Source: Pseudofrankia sp. DC12
GTDB lineage: Bacteria > Actinomycetota > Actinomycetes > Frankiales > Frankiaceae
Assembly: GCF_000966285.1 (NCBI RefSeq)
Contig: NZ_KQ031391.1
Coordinates: forward strand, 5,332,430 to 5,396,429
Reading direction: 5' to 3'
Length of the DNA: 64,000 nt
Both the position numbers and the translations under genes were made by a program. Positions within the stretch are counted from its first letter, which is position 1, and each line of letters begins with the position of its first letter. Shown in pieces: positions 16,087-25,551 of the stretch. The notes below the pieces were generated by a model, which saw nothing but the letters and a program-made list of their open reading frames with translations, made no database searches and had not been told where the DNA came from.

Positions 16087-18065
16087 CTTCCCCGGGGCCC
16101 AGCCATTCCAAGATGGCCGCCGACATCTGGGCGGTGGCCGATCTCCTGCGCGGCGACTACAAGAGGCACGAATACGGCGCGGTGATCCTTCCCTTCACGC
16201 TGATGCGGCGCCTCGACGCGGTCATGGCCGACACCCGCCAGGCAGTCCGGGACAAGGACGCGTCCCTGACCATGACGAACAAGCAGCGCCTGCTGGAGAT
16301 CGCGGCGGGCCGCCCGTTCTACAACGTCTCGAAGCAGGACTTCACCACGATCGCCTCGGACGCTACGAACCAGTCCGTGGTCGCCAAGAACCTCCGGGAC
16401 TATGTCCGCGGCTTCTCTCAGAACGTCCAGGACGTGTTGGACGCCTTCAACCTGGACAACCAGATCGCCAGGCTGGCCGGGTCGAGGCTGCTTTTCCAGG
16501 TCGTCGGCCGGTTCGCGGCCATGGACCTTGGCGGACTCTCCAGCCACGACATGGGCTACGTGTTCGAGCACCTGATCCGCAAGTTCGCGGAGGACTCGAA
16601 CGAGACCGCCGGTGAGCACTTCACGCCCCGCGAGGTCATCAAGCTGATGGTCAACCTGCTGGTGGCGCTGGACGCGGACGTCGTCGCCGGGCCCGGCCAG
16701 GTGATCAATATCCTCGACCCGGCCTGCGGGACCGGCGGCATGCTGACCGAGGCCGCGGACCACATCAGGGCGCTGAACCCCGAGGCGCAGGTCTACCTGT
16801 TCGGCCAGGAACTGAACCCCGAGTCGTGGGCGATCTGCCAGTCGGAGATGCTGCTGCGCGGCCAGCGTGGCGACGTCAAGCTCGGCAACTCGTTCAGCGA
16901 GGACCGGTTCCCGGGCCGCCGGTTCGACTACATGCTTGCCAACCCACCGTTCGGCGTCGAGTGGAAGAAGGTCAAGGACGACGTCGAGCAGGAGGCCGAA
17001 CTCGGGTTTGCCGGCCGGTTCGGCGCCGGCCTGCCGCGGATCAACGACGGGTCGTTCCTGTTCTTGGAACACATGATCTCGAAGATGGAGAAGGTCGAGG
17101 ACAAGGGAGCACGGCTCGCGATCGTCTTCAACGGCTCGCCGCTGTTCACCGGGGCGGCCGAGTCCGGCGAGTCGAGGATCCGCCAGTGGATCCTGGAGCG
17201 CGACTGGCTGGAGGGCATCGTCGCCCTGCCCGACCAGCTCTTCTACAACACCGGGATCTCCACCTACTTCTGGATCCTCTCGAACCGCAAGCCCGCCAAG
17301 CTCGCCGGCAAGGTGATCCTGCTCGACGCCCGCGACCAGTGGGAGAAGATGCCCAAGTCCCTCGGCGACAAGCGCAAGCAGATCTCCGACCCCCAGATCG
17401 AGCACGTCACCAAGCTGTACGTCCGGGCGCTGGAGGTCGCCGCCGACCCGGCGCATCCGGACCACGGCAAGGTGAAGATCTTCGGGACGCGCGACTTCGG
17501 CTACCACCGGATCACCGTCGAACGCCCGCTGAAGCAGCGCTTTGAAGTTACGGAGGACACGCTGCTCGCGTTGGCTGAAGCGAAGGCGCTGGCCAAGTGG
17601 GACGGCCGGGAGAAGCTGGCCGAGGCGCTGCACGACGCGATCGGCTCCGTCTGGTGGACGAAGAGCGAGGCGACGGCCGGTCTGATCGCCGCCGCTATGG
17701 CCGGGGGAGCGAGCCTTCCCGGCACCGCGGCTCACCTCAAGGCGTTCTGGGGCGTGGTCGCGGTCTCCGACCCCGAAGGGGAGGTCCAGCGCGACAAGGA
17801 CGGCAGCCCGTTGTCGGACCCGGACCTGCGCGACTTCGAGAACGTCCCCCTCGACGAGGACATCGAGACCTACTTCGCCCGGGAGGTCATTCCGCACGTC
17901 CCCGACGCCTGGATCGACCACGACAAGACCAAGGTCGGCTACGAGATCCCCTTCACCAGGCACTTTTACGTGTATACCCCGCCCAGACCCCTGGCCGAGA
18001 TCGACGCGGAATTGCGGGACCTCGAAACCCAGATTCAAAAGCTCCTTGGCGAGGTGACGGCGTGA
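16083..18065 (+). CDS. hsdM: Type I restriction-modification system, methyltransferase subunit
   Basis: A 660-aa N6-adenine DNA methyltransferase. The N-terminal HsdM helical domain (KMAADIWAVADLLRGDYK) precedes the catalytic domain with an intact SAM-binding motif DPACGTGGML (Asp212) and catalytic NPPFGVEW (Asn287). An extended C-terminal region follows (VIPHVPDAWIDHDKTKVGYE, typical of one HsdM clade). The GTG start overlaps the preceding stop, and its own stop overlaps hsdS in the same way. With HsdS it protects host DNA by methylating both strands of a bipartite site; with HsdR it forms the restriction complex. Confidence 0.95.
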   Translation: MTSPGPSHSKMAADIWAVADLLRGDYKRHEYGAVILPFTLMRRLDAVMADTRQAVRDKDASLTMTNKQRLLEIAAGRPFYNVSKQDFTTIASDATNQSVVAKNLRDYVRGFSQNVQDVLDAFNLDNQIARLAGSRLLFQVVGRFAAMDLGGLSSHDMGYVFEHLIRKFAEDSNETAGEHFTPREVIKLMVNLLVALDADVVAGPGQVINILDPACGTGGMLTEAADHIRALNPEAQVYLFGQELNPESWAICQSEMLLRGQRGDVKLGNSFSEDRFPGRRFDYMLANPPFGVEWKKVKDDVEQEAELGFAGRFGAGLPRINDGSFLFLEHMISKMEKVEDKGARLAIVFNGSPLFTGAAESGESRIRQWILERDWLEGIVALPDQLFYNTGISTYFWILSNRKPAKLAGKVILLDARDQWEKMPKSLGDKRKQISDPQIEHVTKLYVRALEVAADPAHPDHGKVKIFGTRDFGYHRITVERPLKQRFEVTEDTLLALAEAKALAKWDGREKLAEALHDAIGSVWWTKSEATAGLIAAAMAGGASLPGTAAHLKAFWGVVAVSDPEGEVQRDKDGSPLSDPDLRDFENVPLDEDIETYFAREVIPHVPDAWIDHDKTKVGYEIPFTRHFYVYTPPRPLAEIDAELRDLETQIQKLLGEVTA

Positions 18066-19312
18066 GGACGCGCCTGCGTCACGTCGCCCAGGTAAACCCG
18101 CCAAGCCCGCGGTTCGACCGTCTCGCGGACGACGCCGAGGTGACGTTTCTGCCGATGGAGAACGTCTGGCCAGGTGCTCGTCTGGACCTCAGTCAGGTCC
18201 GACAGCGATCGGCGGTCTCCACGGGCTACACCCGGTTTCAGTCAGGTGATGTGGTCGTCCCCAAGATCACTCCGACCTTTGAGGCGAGTCGGTCAATCCT
18301 GATCCCGGACATTCCCAGCCAAGTAGGCACCGGAACGACCGAGCTGCACGTGGTTCGGCCTGGCCCGGAAGTGGATGCCCGATACCTTCTATACACCTTC
18401 CATTCCTACGACTTCCTCAAATTCGGTGCGGCCGAGATGTATGGTGTCGCCGGACAGAAGCGTGTCCCTGATGATCTGATTCGCAACTGGGTGGTCGATC
18501 TTCCGTCACTCGACGAGCAGCGCCGCATCGCCGACTTCCTCGACGCCGAGATCGCCCAGATTGATCGACTTGTTCAGTCTAGAACACGGCAAAGTGAGTT
18601 GCTCGGCGAACTGGAAATCGTCTTGATCGACGACGCGTTTGCCGGCCTCGGAGCGGCACCCGTGACACGGCTCGGCTACCTTGCCGCAGTACAGACGGGG
18701 GTGACCGTCGACAGTGGCCGCCAAATCGACGGGGACACCGTGACCTTGCCCTACCTTCGCGTGGCCAATGTTCAGGTTGGATATGTCGACCTGGAAGAAG
18801 TCGTCGAGATCACAGTCCCTCGTCGAACGGCAGCAACCTCGCTGCTCCGCGACGGCGACGTCCTGATGACCGAGGGCGGGGACCTCGACAAACTGGGCCG
18901 GGGAACCGTCTGGCGCGCACAGATTCCCGAATGCTTGCACCAGAATCACGTCTTTGCGGTGCGACCGGATCTTAGAGTGCTCTATCCCGACTACCTCGCA
19001 GTCCTCACTCGCGCGTCCGCAGCGCGGAGTTATTTCGAGAGCACTGGAAACAAGACAACGAACCTGGCATCGACCAGTAGCAGCAAGATCCGGGACTTCC
19101 GTATTCCCCTACCCGGTATTCCGGAACAGCGGAAGCTCGTCGACGATGTTGTGAGCAAAATCGAAGTCGTACGTCACCTCGACAGCAGGCTCTCGGACCA
19201 GCTCGGGCTTCTTTCCGAGCGCAGGCAGGGCTTGATCACGGCCGCCGTGACCGGGCAGATCGATCCGACGACTGCGCGAGGGCTCGGGTCAACAGATGGG
19301 GCTGCCGCATGA
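18062..19312 (+). CDS. hsdS: Type I restriction-modification system, specificity subunit
   Basis: A protein of 416 aa from GTG 18062, whose GTGA overlap with hsdM fixes the start. There are two target-recognition domains, each followed by a helical spacer: TRD1 to about residue 150, then LPSLDEQRRIADFLDAEIAQ; TRD2 about 195-350, then PLPGIPEQRKLVDDVVSKIE. The two spacers are the expected repeats that set the distance between the half-sites. Base composition falls and codon choice relaxes relative to neighbours, as is usual for TRDs exchanged between strains. The target sequence cannot be predicted by eye. Confidence 0.93.
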   Translation: MRTRLRHVAQVNPPSPRFDRLADDAEVTFLPMENVWPGARLDLSQVRQRSAVSTGYTRFQSGDVVVPKITPTFEASRSILIPDIPSQVGTGTTELHVVRPGPEVDARYLLYTFHSYDFLKFGAAEMYGVAGQKRVPDDLIRNWVVDLPSLDEQRRIADFLDAEIAQIDRLVQSRTRQSELLGELEIVLIDDAFAGLGAAPVTRLGYLAAVQTGVTVDSGRQIDGDTVTLPYLRVANVQVGYVDLEEVVEITVPRRTAATSLLRDGDVLMTEGGDLDKLGRGTVWRAQIPECLHQNHVFAVRPDLRVLYPDYLAVLTRASAARSYFESTGNKTTNLASTSSSKIRDFRIPLPGIPEQRKLVDDVVSKIEVVRHLDSRLSDQLGLLSERRQGLITAAVTGQIDPTTARGLGSTDGAAA

Positions 19313-22300
19313 CGCCAGGGGAGCACACCGAGCGCGCATTTGAGGACCGGGTGAAGGAGGAACTACTCCACCGAGGATGGGAGCGTGGCCAACCAACGGT
19401 CGGATTCGACGCCGGGTTGGGGCTCGACACTGCCGATCTGCTCCGGTTCATCGGGGCCACGCAGCAGAAGAGCTGGGATCGCCTTGTCGAACTCTACGGC
19501 GACAAGGTGGTGGCGCATCGACAGTTCTCGCAGCGGGTGGCGTCCGAGATCGACGCCCGTGGGGTGCTGGACGTGCTGCGGCAGGGGGTGCGGGACCGGG
19601 GGGTCCAGATCGACCTGGCGTACTTCCGGCCTGGGCACACGCTCGCCGTCGATGCGCTCAAGGAGTACGAGGCCAACGTCCTGACGGTCGCCCGGCAGCT
19701 GCGTTTCAGTGCGAAGAATCCGCAGGAGTCGGTGGATCTGGCGTTCTTCGTCAACGGTCTGCCGGTGGCGTCCGTCGAGCTGAAGAACGGGATGACTGGG
19801 AAGTCCGCTGAGGACGCGATTACCCAGTACCGGAAACGGGATCCGGCGGAGCTGTTTTTCGCGAAGCGTGCCCTGGTGCACTTCGCCGTCGACCCCGACC
19901 GGGCGTTCGTCGCGACGCGGCTGAAGGGCGCGAATACCCGGTTCCTGCCGTTCAACGTCGGCTCGAACGGCCCGGGGGAGTCGGGTGCGGCCGGCAACCC
20001 GCAGGCGCCGGAGGGCTCGTACCGCGTCGCGTACCTGTGGGAGCAGGTCTGGAGCCGGCATAACTGGCTGGAGATGCTGCAGCGGTTCGTGCACGTCGAG
20101 GTGCCCGCGACGAAGGGCACGAAGGTCAGTGTCCACGACCTGCCACGGATCTTCCCTCGCTACCACCAGTGGCACGCCGTCCAGAAGATGGTTGGCCACG
20201 CCCGGGAGAATGGCGCCGGCCAGAACTATCTGGTCCAGCACTCTGCCGGCTCGGGCAAGTCGAACACGATCGCCTGGCTCGCGCACCGCCTGTCGACCCT
20301 GTTCGACGAGAAGAACCAGAAGGTGTTCGACAAGGTCGTCGTCATCACCGACCGCGTCGTGCTCGACCGGCAGCTGCAGGACACGATCTACCAGTTCGAC
20401 CACACGCCGGGCGTCGTCAAGAAGATCGACGAGGACTCGGCCCAGCTCGCTGCCGCCCTGGCCGACGCGACGTCGCAGATCATCATCTCGACGCTGGAGA
20501 AGTACCCGTTCATCCTCGACAAGGTCGCCGGCCTGGGTCTGCGCGCCAAGCGCTATGCCGTGATCATCGACGAGGCGCACACCTCGCAGACCGGTGAGCA
20601 GGCGGCGAAGCTCAAGCAGGCGATCGGCGTGCGGTCGGACCGCGAGCCCGACGAGGACGAAGCGACCTATCAGACTCGGGTCCGCGGCAAGCAGCCCAAC
20701 CTGTCCTACTTTGCCTTCACCGCGACCCCGACGTCGGCGACCTTGAAGCTGTTCGGCACTCTCGACCCGGCGCGGCCCGGCCCGGCCGGCGAACCGCTGC
20801 TCGCGCCCTTCCACGTGTACTCGATGCAGCAGGCGATCGACGAGGGCTACATCCTCGACGTGCTGGAGAACTACCTGACCTACGAGGCGATGTGGCGCCT
20901 GAGCAGCGCAGCGGTCGAGCAGCAGGACTCGGAGCTCTCCAACCCGGAGGTCGAGAAGAAGAAGGCGCGGCGCAAGCTCGTCCAGCTGGTCGAAGCGCAT
21001 CCAGCGTCGGCGGCGCAGAAGGCGAAGCTGATCGTCGAGGACTTCCAGAAGAACATCACCGGCCGGCTGGGAGGCCGGGCGAAAGCTATGGTCGTCACCG
21101 ACGGCCGTCAGCAGGCCCTCAACCTCTACCAGGCGATCCGCCGGTATGTCGACGACGCTGGCCTCACGAACTGCCGCCCGCTGGTCGCGTTCTCCGGGAA
21201 GCTCACTGACGAGGAAAGCAAACTCGAGTTCACCGAGTCGAAGATCAATGGGTTTCCGGAAGGGCAGCTGCCCAAGAAGTTCGCCTACACGAAGGCCGAC
21301 GACCCGGACGCGGCGGCGCGCAACCAGGACGAGTACCGGATTCTCGTCGTCGCGGACAAGTACCAGACCGGCTTCGACCAGCCGCTGCTGTGCGCCATGT
21401 ACGTCGACAAGCCGCTGACCGGCGTGGCCGCGGTCCAGACGCTGTCGCGGCTGAACCGGACGCACCCGCTCAAGAGCCAGGACGACGTCCGGATCGTCGA
21501 CTTCGTCAACGACGCCGAGGACATCGCGGTGTCGTTCAAGCCCTGGTTCAACACCTCGCTCAGCGAGCAGGCCGACGCGAACCTGCTCTACGCGAAGCAG
21601 ACCGAGGTCATGGGCTATCAGATCCTGGACGTCTCCGAAATGGAGGCGTTCATGCGAGTGCTCTCGGCGGCCGGACCGGACCGGATGCCCGGCGCGGCCG
21701 AGCGCAAGCTGCACGCCGAGTTGCACCGGCTCCTCGACCCGGCGATCGACCGGTTCAACGCGCTGGAGACGCCTGCGGAGCGGGAGGAGTTCCGCGACGC
21801 GCTGCAGAAGTACTGCCGGGCCTACAGCCTGCTCGCGCAGATCCTCGACTGGGGCGACGCCACGCTGGAGCGGCTCTACCAGTACGGCCGGATCCTGCTC
21901 CGGCGCCTGCCCGGCCGGGCAGCGGCGGCCGTCGACATCGGTGACGCGGACCTGACCCACTACCGGCTGGAATTCACTGGCCATCACGACGTGTCGCTCG
22001 CGGCGTCCGGCGACCAGGTCGTCCGCGGCCACGCGGCCGACGGCGGCGGCTACGTGGAGCCGGAGATGGCACGGCTCGCCGACGTCATCAACAACCTGAA
22101 CGACCGCTTCGGCCTTGACCTGGGCACGTCCGACCAGATCCTGCTCTTCCAGCAGGTCGCCGGCCTGGTCGAGGACACCCGGATGCAGCAGGTCGCGCTG
22201 ATGAACGACGAGGCGCGCTTCGGCCAGGTCGCCGACGACCGCCTCGACGACATCGTCGCCGTCAATGCCGAGCGGAACAACGAGTTCATGAAGCTCTACT

Positions 22301-22431
22301 TCGACAATGCCGAGTTCCAGCAGGCCTTCAAGGAGGCCGCCCGCACCCGTGCCTACCGGATCATCACCGACCCAGCCCGTGACGAGGCCCTCGCCCGCCT
22401 GCGCACCGAAATGCTCCGCGAGACGACCTGA
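19309..22431 (+). CDS. hsdR: Type I restriction-modification system, restriction (translocase/nuclease) subunit
   Basis: A 1040-aa full-length HsdR. The N-terminal PD-(D/E)xK nuclease domain has VDLAFFVNGLPVASVELKN (catalytic E-x-K near 158). The SF2 helicase/translocase has Walker A SAGSGKSNT (near 313), DEAH box VIIDEAH (near 422), motif III FAFTATPT and motif VI QTLSRLNR. The C-terminal helical domain contacts HsdM. ATG 19309 overlaps the hsdS stop as ATGA, so all four genes from 14302 are translationally coupled. The motifs are intact, so restriction activity is expected. Confidence 0.96.
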   Translation: MTPGEHTERAFEDRVKEELLHRGWERGQPTVGFDAGLGLDTADLLRFIGATQQKSWDRLVELYGDKVVAHRQFSQRVASEIDARGVLDVLRQGVRDRGVQIDLAYFRPGHTLAVDALKEYEANVLTVARQLRFSAKNPQESVDLAFFVNGLPVASVELKNGMTGKSAEDAITQYRKRDPAELFFAKRALVHFAVDPDRAFVATRLKGANTRFLPFNVGSNGPGESGAAGNPQAPEGSYRVAYLWEQVWSRHNWLEMLQRFVHVEVPATKGTKVSVHDLPRIFPRYHQWHAVQKMVGHARENGAGQNYLVQHSAGSGKSNTIAWLAHRLSTLFDEKNQKVFDKVVVITDRVVLDRQLQDTIYQFDHTPGVVKKIDEDSAQLAAALADATSQIIISTLEKYPFILDKVAGLGLRAKRYAVIIDEAHTSQTGEQAAKLKQAIGVRSDREPDEDEATYQTRVRGKQPNLSYFAFTATPTSATLKLFGTLDPARPGPAGEPLLAPFHVYSMQQAIDEGYILDVLENYLTYEAMWRLSSAAVEQQDSELSNPEVEKKKARRKLVQLVEAHPASAAQKAKLIVEDFQKNITGRLGGRAKAMVVTDGRQQALNLYQAIRRYVDDAGLTNCRPLVAFSGKLTDEESKLEFTESKINGFPEGQLPKKFAYTKADDPDAAARNQDEYRILVVADKYQTGFDQPLLCAMYVDKPLTGVAAVQTLSRLNRTHPLKSQDDVRIVDFVNDAEDIAVSFKPWFNTSLSEQADANLLYAKQTEVMGYQILDVSEMEAFMRVLSAAGPDRMPGAAERKLHAELHRLLDPAIDRFNALETPAEREEFRDALQKYCRAYSLLAQILDWGDATLERLYQYGRILLRRLPGRAAAAVDIGDADLTHYRLEFTGHHDVSLAASGDQVVRGHAADGGGYVEPEMARLADVINNLNDRFGLDLGTSDQILLFQQVAGLVEDTRMQQVALMNDEARFGQVADDRLDDIVAVNAERNNEFMKLYFDNAEFQQAFKEAARTRAYRIITDPARDEALARLRTEMLRETT

Positions 22432-22480
22432 CGGACACCGTCCAGCAGCACCGACAGAATCCGGTGCATCAGGCTGATTG

Positions 22481-23009
22481 TCAGCGATCGGTGAGGACGT
22501 CCTCGATGACCAGACGTGCGCGCGGGGGTACGTCTTCGTCGGGGAAGATGCCTGCGCAGAGCGTGAGGATCTCATCGGTCGTGGTGAGACCGAGGTGCTT
22601 GACCAACAGCCGGATGTCGTCGGCGTCACGGCGACGGGCGGCGAGAACCTTCATGGCGAGCAGATGTTCGGGCGAGGCAGCGGATACCCGAAGGCCGGGA
22701 TGGTCGAAGATCCTACGTGCGCCGGGTCGCCTCCCCGGCGACATAGGTACTTGCCTGCTCCTTGAGCCACCAGTGGGGGAGGCCGAGCTCGTCGGCGACC
22801 CCTCGGGCTTCGTCGATCACGATGCCATGTGGGTGGAAGACGGCGTCGATGTCACGGGTGGATCGCCGGGCGTCATGGGCGAGAGCCATCGCCGCGCCGC
22901 CGAAGACATAGAGGTCGGCCACGACGCCGCGGCGGGCGAGGCGTTCGCCGAGGCGGCGAAAGGCATCCTCGATCGCCGCCCGATCAAGAAGCGGATCGGA
23001 GTCGATCAC
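22481..23009 (-). pseudogene. Frameshifted DUF6036/AbiEii-like nucleotidyltransferase
   Basis: The 5' part (23009 to about 22720) encodes a nucleotidyltransferase fold with LYVFGGAAMALAHDARRSTRDIDAVF, the G-G/A plus D-x-D signature of the MNT/AbiEii superfamily. That frame stops at 22713. The family's C-terminal half (FDHPGLRVSAASPEHLLAMK, then DADDIRLLVKHLGL) continues in another frame from about 22744 to 22481. A single-base indel between about 22715 and 22745 explains this. The ATG overlaps the stop of the preceding gene as ATGA, as in a toxin-antitoxin operon. It may be a true pseudogene, a sequencing error, or two separately translated pieces, since the second frame has its own ATG. Confidence 0.75.
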
Positions 23010-23392
23010 GCGACCTGGAGTTCCTCGGGCGCGACAAATACGCCCCGCCGACGGAAGGCCGCAGGTGCGTGCACAAAGGCGTCGACCCGGGCGGCAGGTG
23101 TGTTGAACGGAAACCAGAACTGGTGCAGAGACCGCTGGTCTGCCCAGTCGGGCGCTCCCTGATCATCACGGGCCGCGAGGTGCTCGGCCAGCGCCGCAAG
23201 GAAAACATCCCACCGGGTGTCACCAGAGGGTGCGGGTTCCTCCGCGAGCAGCGTCTGGCGAGCCTCGGCAGGCTCCCAGCGGTAGTCCTCCAGGAACTCG
23301 GCGACCAAGCGCCAACGCCGGCTGTCGTCGGCTGTGGCCAGTAGCCGGCCGAGGCGGGCCAGGCTCAGTGGCTGGTAGGGCTGGGTCTCCAC
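23006..23392 (-). CDS. Small helical protein, first gene of a nucleotidyltransferase TA-like pair
   Basis: A protein of 128 aa from GTG 23392, preceded by GAGGTA; a longer frame starting at 23455 adds a basic tail with poor codon use. The protein begins with a helical YQPLSLARLGRLLATADDSRRW segment and continues WEPAEARQTLLAEEPAP, and then HQFWFPFNTPAARVDAFV. Its stop overlaps the nucleotidyltransferase start. No family is recognised beyond the observation that small partner proteins accompany DUF6036/AbiEii enzymes and can act as antitoxins. The enzyme's partner role is inferred from coupling alone. Confidence 0.65.
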   Translation of the reverse strand: METQPYQPLSLARLGRLLATADDSRRWRLVAEFLEDYRWEPAEARQTLLAEEPAPSGDTRWDVFLAALAEHLAARDDQGAPDWADQRSLHQFWFPFNTPAARVDAFVHAPAAFRRRGVFVAPEELQVA

Positions 23393-23575
23393 AGCGTCAA
23401 CGTTACCTCTGCGTCGAGTGACCGTCCCTGGTCGGTGATCGACGCCGTGACTCACCAGCCTCGAAGGGCACCTGGGGCGGCGTTCTTCACGATGTCCCTT
23501 CCCATGCAGGACAACTCATGGCAAGTTCGGCGCGGTGGGGCCGACAGCGGCTGCGACACCTCGGCAGGGTGAGGC

Positions 23576-25315
23576 GTGACTGACCCGTACACGACGAACA
23601 GCGCGGGCTCGACCGACGAGCGGACTCGGCTCGCCGGCCGGTACCGCATAGACGGCCTGCTTGGCCGCGGCGGTATGAGCGAGGTCTTCTACGGCTACGA
23701 CGAGCGGCTCGACCGCCCCGTCGCCATCAAGCTGCTCAGGCCACCCGGTGACCCGCCCGGCCGGCCGGGCAGCCCGGAACGCGCGGTGTTCGACGAGCAG
23801 CAGGGAATCAGCCAGAAGCGGTTTCTCCGGGAGATCCGGACAACCGCCAGCCTGGAGCATCCAGGCATCCCGGCTGTCTTCGACACCGGCGTCGACACGT
23901 TCCCGGACGGCAGGCGCCGGGTGTGGCTCGTCATGCAGCTGCTGCGCGGGTCCACTGTCGAGACGCTCATCGACAGCACCGACTATGAGGACGCGCCGCT
24001 CGGTATTTCCCATGCCGCGGGTATCGCCGCCCAGGTCGCGGCGGTGCTGGCCAGCGTTCACGCCGTCGATGTCGTCCACCGGGACATCAAGCCGGCGAAC
24101 CTCGTTCTCGTGCCCGGCGGCTTCGTGAAGGTTCTCGACTTCGGCATCGCCATCCTGCGCGGCGCCGACGCTCCGCCGCGGCTGACGCAAGTCGATCACA
24201 CGGTCGGCACCCCGGACTACATGTCGCCCGAGCAGCACCTCGGCAGCGTCATCACCGCGGCGTCGGACATCTACTCGCTCGGCTGCCTGCTGTTCGGTCT
24301 GCTCACCGGTGACCGGGTCTTCTACGTCACCGGAAGCGGTGAGTCGCTGCGCTCCCTGCACGTGCAGGCGGCACCGCCGCCGGTCACCGCGCTGCGGCCC
24401 GAGGTGCCCGCGCCGCTCGCCGCGCTCGTCGGCGCCATGCTCGCCAAGGACTTCCGCGATCGGCCCACGGCGGAGGCCGTATACCAGGTCCTTGCGCCCT
24501 GGGCGTCCGGTCAGCCGGCCGACCGCGAAGCGAGCAACGAACTCGACAGCGCCACCGCTGACGACCTCGATCCCACCCGACCGTTCCGGAGCCCACTACT
24601 GATCGCGGCCGGCAGCTTCGCCTCGCCTTCCAGCGGTGTGGGCGTCGCACCGCGTCGATTGAATGCGGGCCAACCAGCTGACCTGGCGTGGCGCGACGCC
24701 GACCGCCCGTTCGGCTTCCCCACAGGTGGGAACGCCCCGGCGATCGTTGCCACGCGCCTGTCAGACGACGAGGTCGACGCGGACCTCGTTCAGGTCGAGT
24801 CGCTCGTCGATGCCGACCGCCCGGCAGAGGCCATCGACCTGCTCGGGGCGGCAGTCGCGCGCGGCGCCCGGGATCCTGCCCGCGGGCTCGAACTGCGTCG
24901 GGTCCTCGCCGAGACGCTTTATCTCGCGGAGAAGTTCACTCGGGCCGCCGCCCTCAACGACACCGTTCGCGCCGAGTGCCTGCACTACGGCCTTGATCCC
25001 AGTCATCAGTGGGTGCTCGGCTGCGCGTACTACGCCGGACTCGCCTACGCCCGGACCGGCGAGCCAGCGAAGGCCCTCAACCGACTAGGCGCCTACCTCG
25101 ACAATGCCGACACCGCGAAGGAAGATCCGCTGCGCCTCCTGCAGGCTCGCCGCACTGCCGCCTTCATGCTCGCCGCCACCGGCCAGACCAAGGCGGCGCT
25201 CGCCGCCTTTACCGATCTTCGTCACACCCTGGCCACCGTGCACGGCTCCGCCGCAACCGCCGAGCTGCAGAACCTCGACAAGATCATCAGGCGCCTCGGG
25301 TCGGCCACAGGATGA
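23576..25315 (+). CDS. Soluble Hanks-type Ser/Thr protein kinase with C-terminal TPR-like domain
   Basis: A 579-aa protein from GTG 23576, preceded by AGGGTGAGGC. The kinase domain (about 23-300) is complete: glycine loop GRGGMSEV (30-37), VAIK Lys52, HRDIKPAN with catalytic Asp170, DFG 188-190, and a GTPDYMSPEQ activation/APE region. The linker (300-410) is low-complexity. Residues ~420-579 form helical repeats (EAIDLLGAAVARGARDPA, then YAGLAYARTGEPAKALNRL) resembling tetratricopeptides. There is no transmembrane segment and no PASTA domain, so it is not a cell-wall PknB. It sits between a restriction operon and TA-like genes, which allows a role in phage sensing; that is inference. Confidence 0.88.
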   Translation: MTDPYTTNSAGSTDERTRLAGRYRIDGLLGRGGMSEVFYGYDERLDRPVAIKLLRPPGDPPGRPGSPERAVFDEQQGISQKRFLREIRTTASLEHPGIPAVFDTGVDTFPDGRRRVWLVMQLLRGSTVETLIDSTDYEDAPLGISHAAGIAAQVAAVLASVHAVDVVHRDIKPANLVLVPGGFVKVLDFGIAILRGADAPPRLTQVDHTVGTPDYMSPEQHLGSVITAASDIYSLGCLLFGLLTGDRVFYVTGSGESLRSLHVQAAPPPVTALRPEVPAPLAALVGAMLAKDFRDRPTAEAVYQVLAPWASGQPADREASNELDSATADDLDPTRPFRSPLLIAAGSFASPSSGVGVAPRRLNAGQPADLAWRDADRPFGFPTGGNAPAIVATRLSDDEVDADLVQVESLVDADRPAEAIDLLGAAVARGARDPARGLELRRVLAETLYLAEKFTRAAALNDTVRAECLHYGLDPSHQWVLGCAYYAGLAYARTGEPAKALNRLGAYLDNADTAKEDPLRLLQARRTAAFMLAATGQTKAALAAFTDLRHTLATVHGSAATAELQNLDKIIRRLGSATG

Positions 25316-25406
25316 ACGACCCAGTCCCGCCCCACCCTGCGGCCGACCGCTCTGAGCGCGCGGGCGTCTAGGCGAAGGGTGGGTCGCCACGACAAGAAGG
25401 TCGTGA

Positions 25407-25549
25407 TTACTGGTCGAGAAACTTGGCGGCCTCGGCTGGGTCCATGATGTTGGACCAGGTCTGTTCTTCGGGGGCCACTGCCCGCTGGAGCATGCGTAGT
25501 CGAGATCCTCTCGCAGGCAGCGCAGCGTGGGGCGGGCCCGTCCGGCCAC
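25407..25549 (-). pseudogene. Frameshifted small ORF downstream of the RHH gene, possible broken toxin
   Basis: A GTG at 25549, two bases after the RHH gene's stop, opens MAGRARPTLRCLREDLDYA. That frame then runs on without family character, across the opposite-strand kinase end. In the neighbouring frame MLQRAVAPEEQTWSNIMDPAEAAKFLDQ-type coding (starting at 25493) ends at 25407 and looks like a natural C-terminus. One indel near 25494-25500 would join them into a ~47-residue protein. The tight spacing behind an RHH gene is typical of type II toxin-antitoxin cassettes, but the piece is too short to name. Confidence 0.4.
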
Positions 25550-25551
25550 CG

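Noticed and set aside
15837-18104. Long leftward open frame antisense to hsdM (similar frames lie opposite hsdR, malQ and pepN)
   Set aside because: Long antisense frames are expected in very GC-rich coding DNA; they lack ribosome sites and known motifs, and the sense strand has unambiguous domains.
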